From Anniella stebbinsi (Eukaryota; Chordata; Lepidosauria; Squamata; Anniellidae), in the NCBI GenBank assembly GCA_029215795.1, contig JARDYH010000001.1:226799654-226863653 (forward strand): a stretch of 64,000 nucleotides of DNA, written 5' to 3'. Made by a program: the position numbers and the translations under genes. Under the pieces are notes generated by a model, which saw only the letters and a program-made list of their open reading frames with translations, made no database searches and was not told the origin of the DNA. Shown here piece after piece: positions 63,431 to 64,000 of the stretch (position 1 is its first letter; the number at the start of each line of letters is the position of its first letter).

Positions 63431-64000
63431 CCTGTCCTAACAGATGGCTGCCTGTGACATCAGTTTGGACATCTGTCTGAAGGAACTGCCTGATTATGGT
63501 GCCAACCTGGCACAATTATGAATAACCAAAATTAAACTTGACTCTTAATCTGGATTCATTTATAAACTTCTAGAAAATCATACACAGAGTTATTAATTAT
63601 TTTGAGAAATAACACAATAGTGTTGTAGTTACTGGTCTTGAACTTAGTATAAGCATTGTCTTCAACTTGAGGGTGCCAGAGGACTTCTTTTTCAAGTCTC
63701 CTGAGCATAAGCACTAAACTCTCAAGAACATTTACAATACAGAGGGAAGTAAATGTTTGGAGATCTCATGAATATGTATATAAGGCACATTTGCCATTTA
63801 TCTTTCTCTTACTTTGGATTTCCTAATGGTGGTTTTTCATCCTTAAGCAAGGATAACAACACAACTATGCTGATCCTTATAGACTAATGTCTTATTTGAG
63901 GGGAGAAAAGTAAACACATGCTAAGCCACACTCAGTGGTTCAGTGTATGTTGTTGTTGAATTGTGTTTTTTTTTTGTTGAACCATGGGTCAGTGTGCTTT

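Overview
The window looks like a piece of a squamate reptile (lizard or snake) chromosome. It carries a spliced vertebrate gene with GT-AG introns, two tRNA-derived SINE types that I recognise as squamate families (one is the Sauria SINE), CR1/L3- and L2-type LINE fragments, DIRS-like and Penelope-like remnants, many short DNA transposons and many microsatellites. I saw nothing bacterial or viral. Family names come from recognition, not from a search.

Genes. CYTIP (cytohesin-interacting protein) lies complete on the + strand, with eight coding exons from 16580 to 33535 that splice in frame to a 358-residue protein: an N-terminal tail, a PDZ domain, a leucine-heptad coiled coil and a serine-rich tail ending in E-S-R-V. 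About 8.4 kb downstream (41911-42748) is a broken same-strand copy of the end of CYTIP exon 8 plus part of its 3' UTR. From 58707 the first two coding exons of a second + strand gene, probably ERMN (ermin), are present; the rest lies beyond the right edge. CYTIP followed by ERMN on one strand is the order I know from mammals.

Layout. 1-420: Penelope-like GIY-YIG coding remnant, minus strand. 986-4650: palindromic MITEs and CR1 pieces. 4790-6520: degraded DIRS-like gag region. 8450-8815: CR1 3' end. 11708-11922: Harbinger-like MITE with telomere-like repeats. 13219-14006: a SINE split by a MITE that is itself split by another copy of the same MITE. 15696-16015: a clean 320-bp palindromic MITE just upstream of CYTIP. 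16580-34250: CYTIP with transposon-rich introns. 35-58 kb: intergenic, with L2 and CR1/L3 coding relics, the CYTIP tail duplicate, a 1.1-kb hAT-like element, a second telomere-repeat MITE, SINEs and an inverted CR1. 58.7-64 kb: start of ERMN and its third intron.

The clearest unusual structures are the 320-bp inverted-dimer MITE family (8-bp target duplications, 140-bp arms, monomer and solo-arm forms also present), the Harbinger-like MITE subfamily with an internal TTAGGG array, the three-level nested insertion, and the CYTIP tail duplicate.
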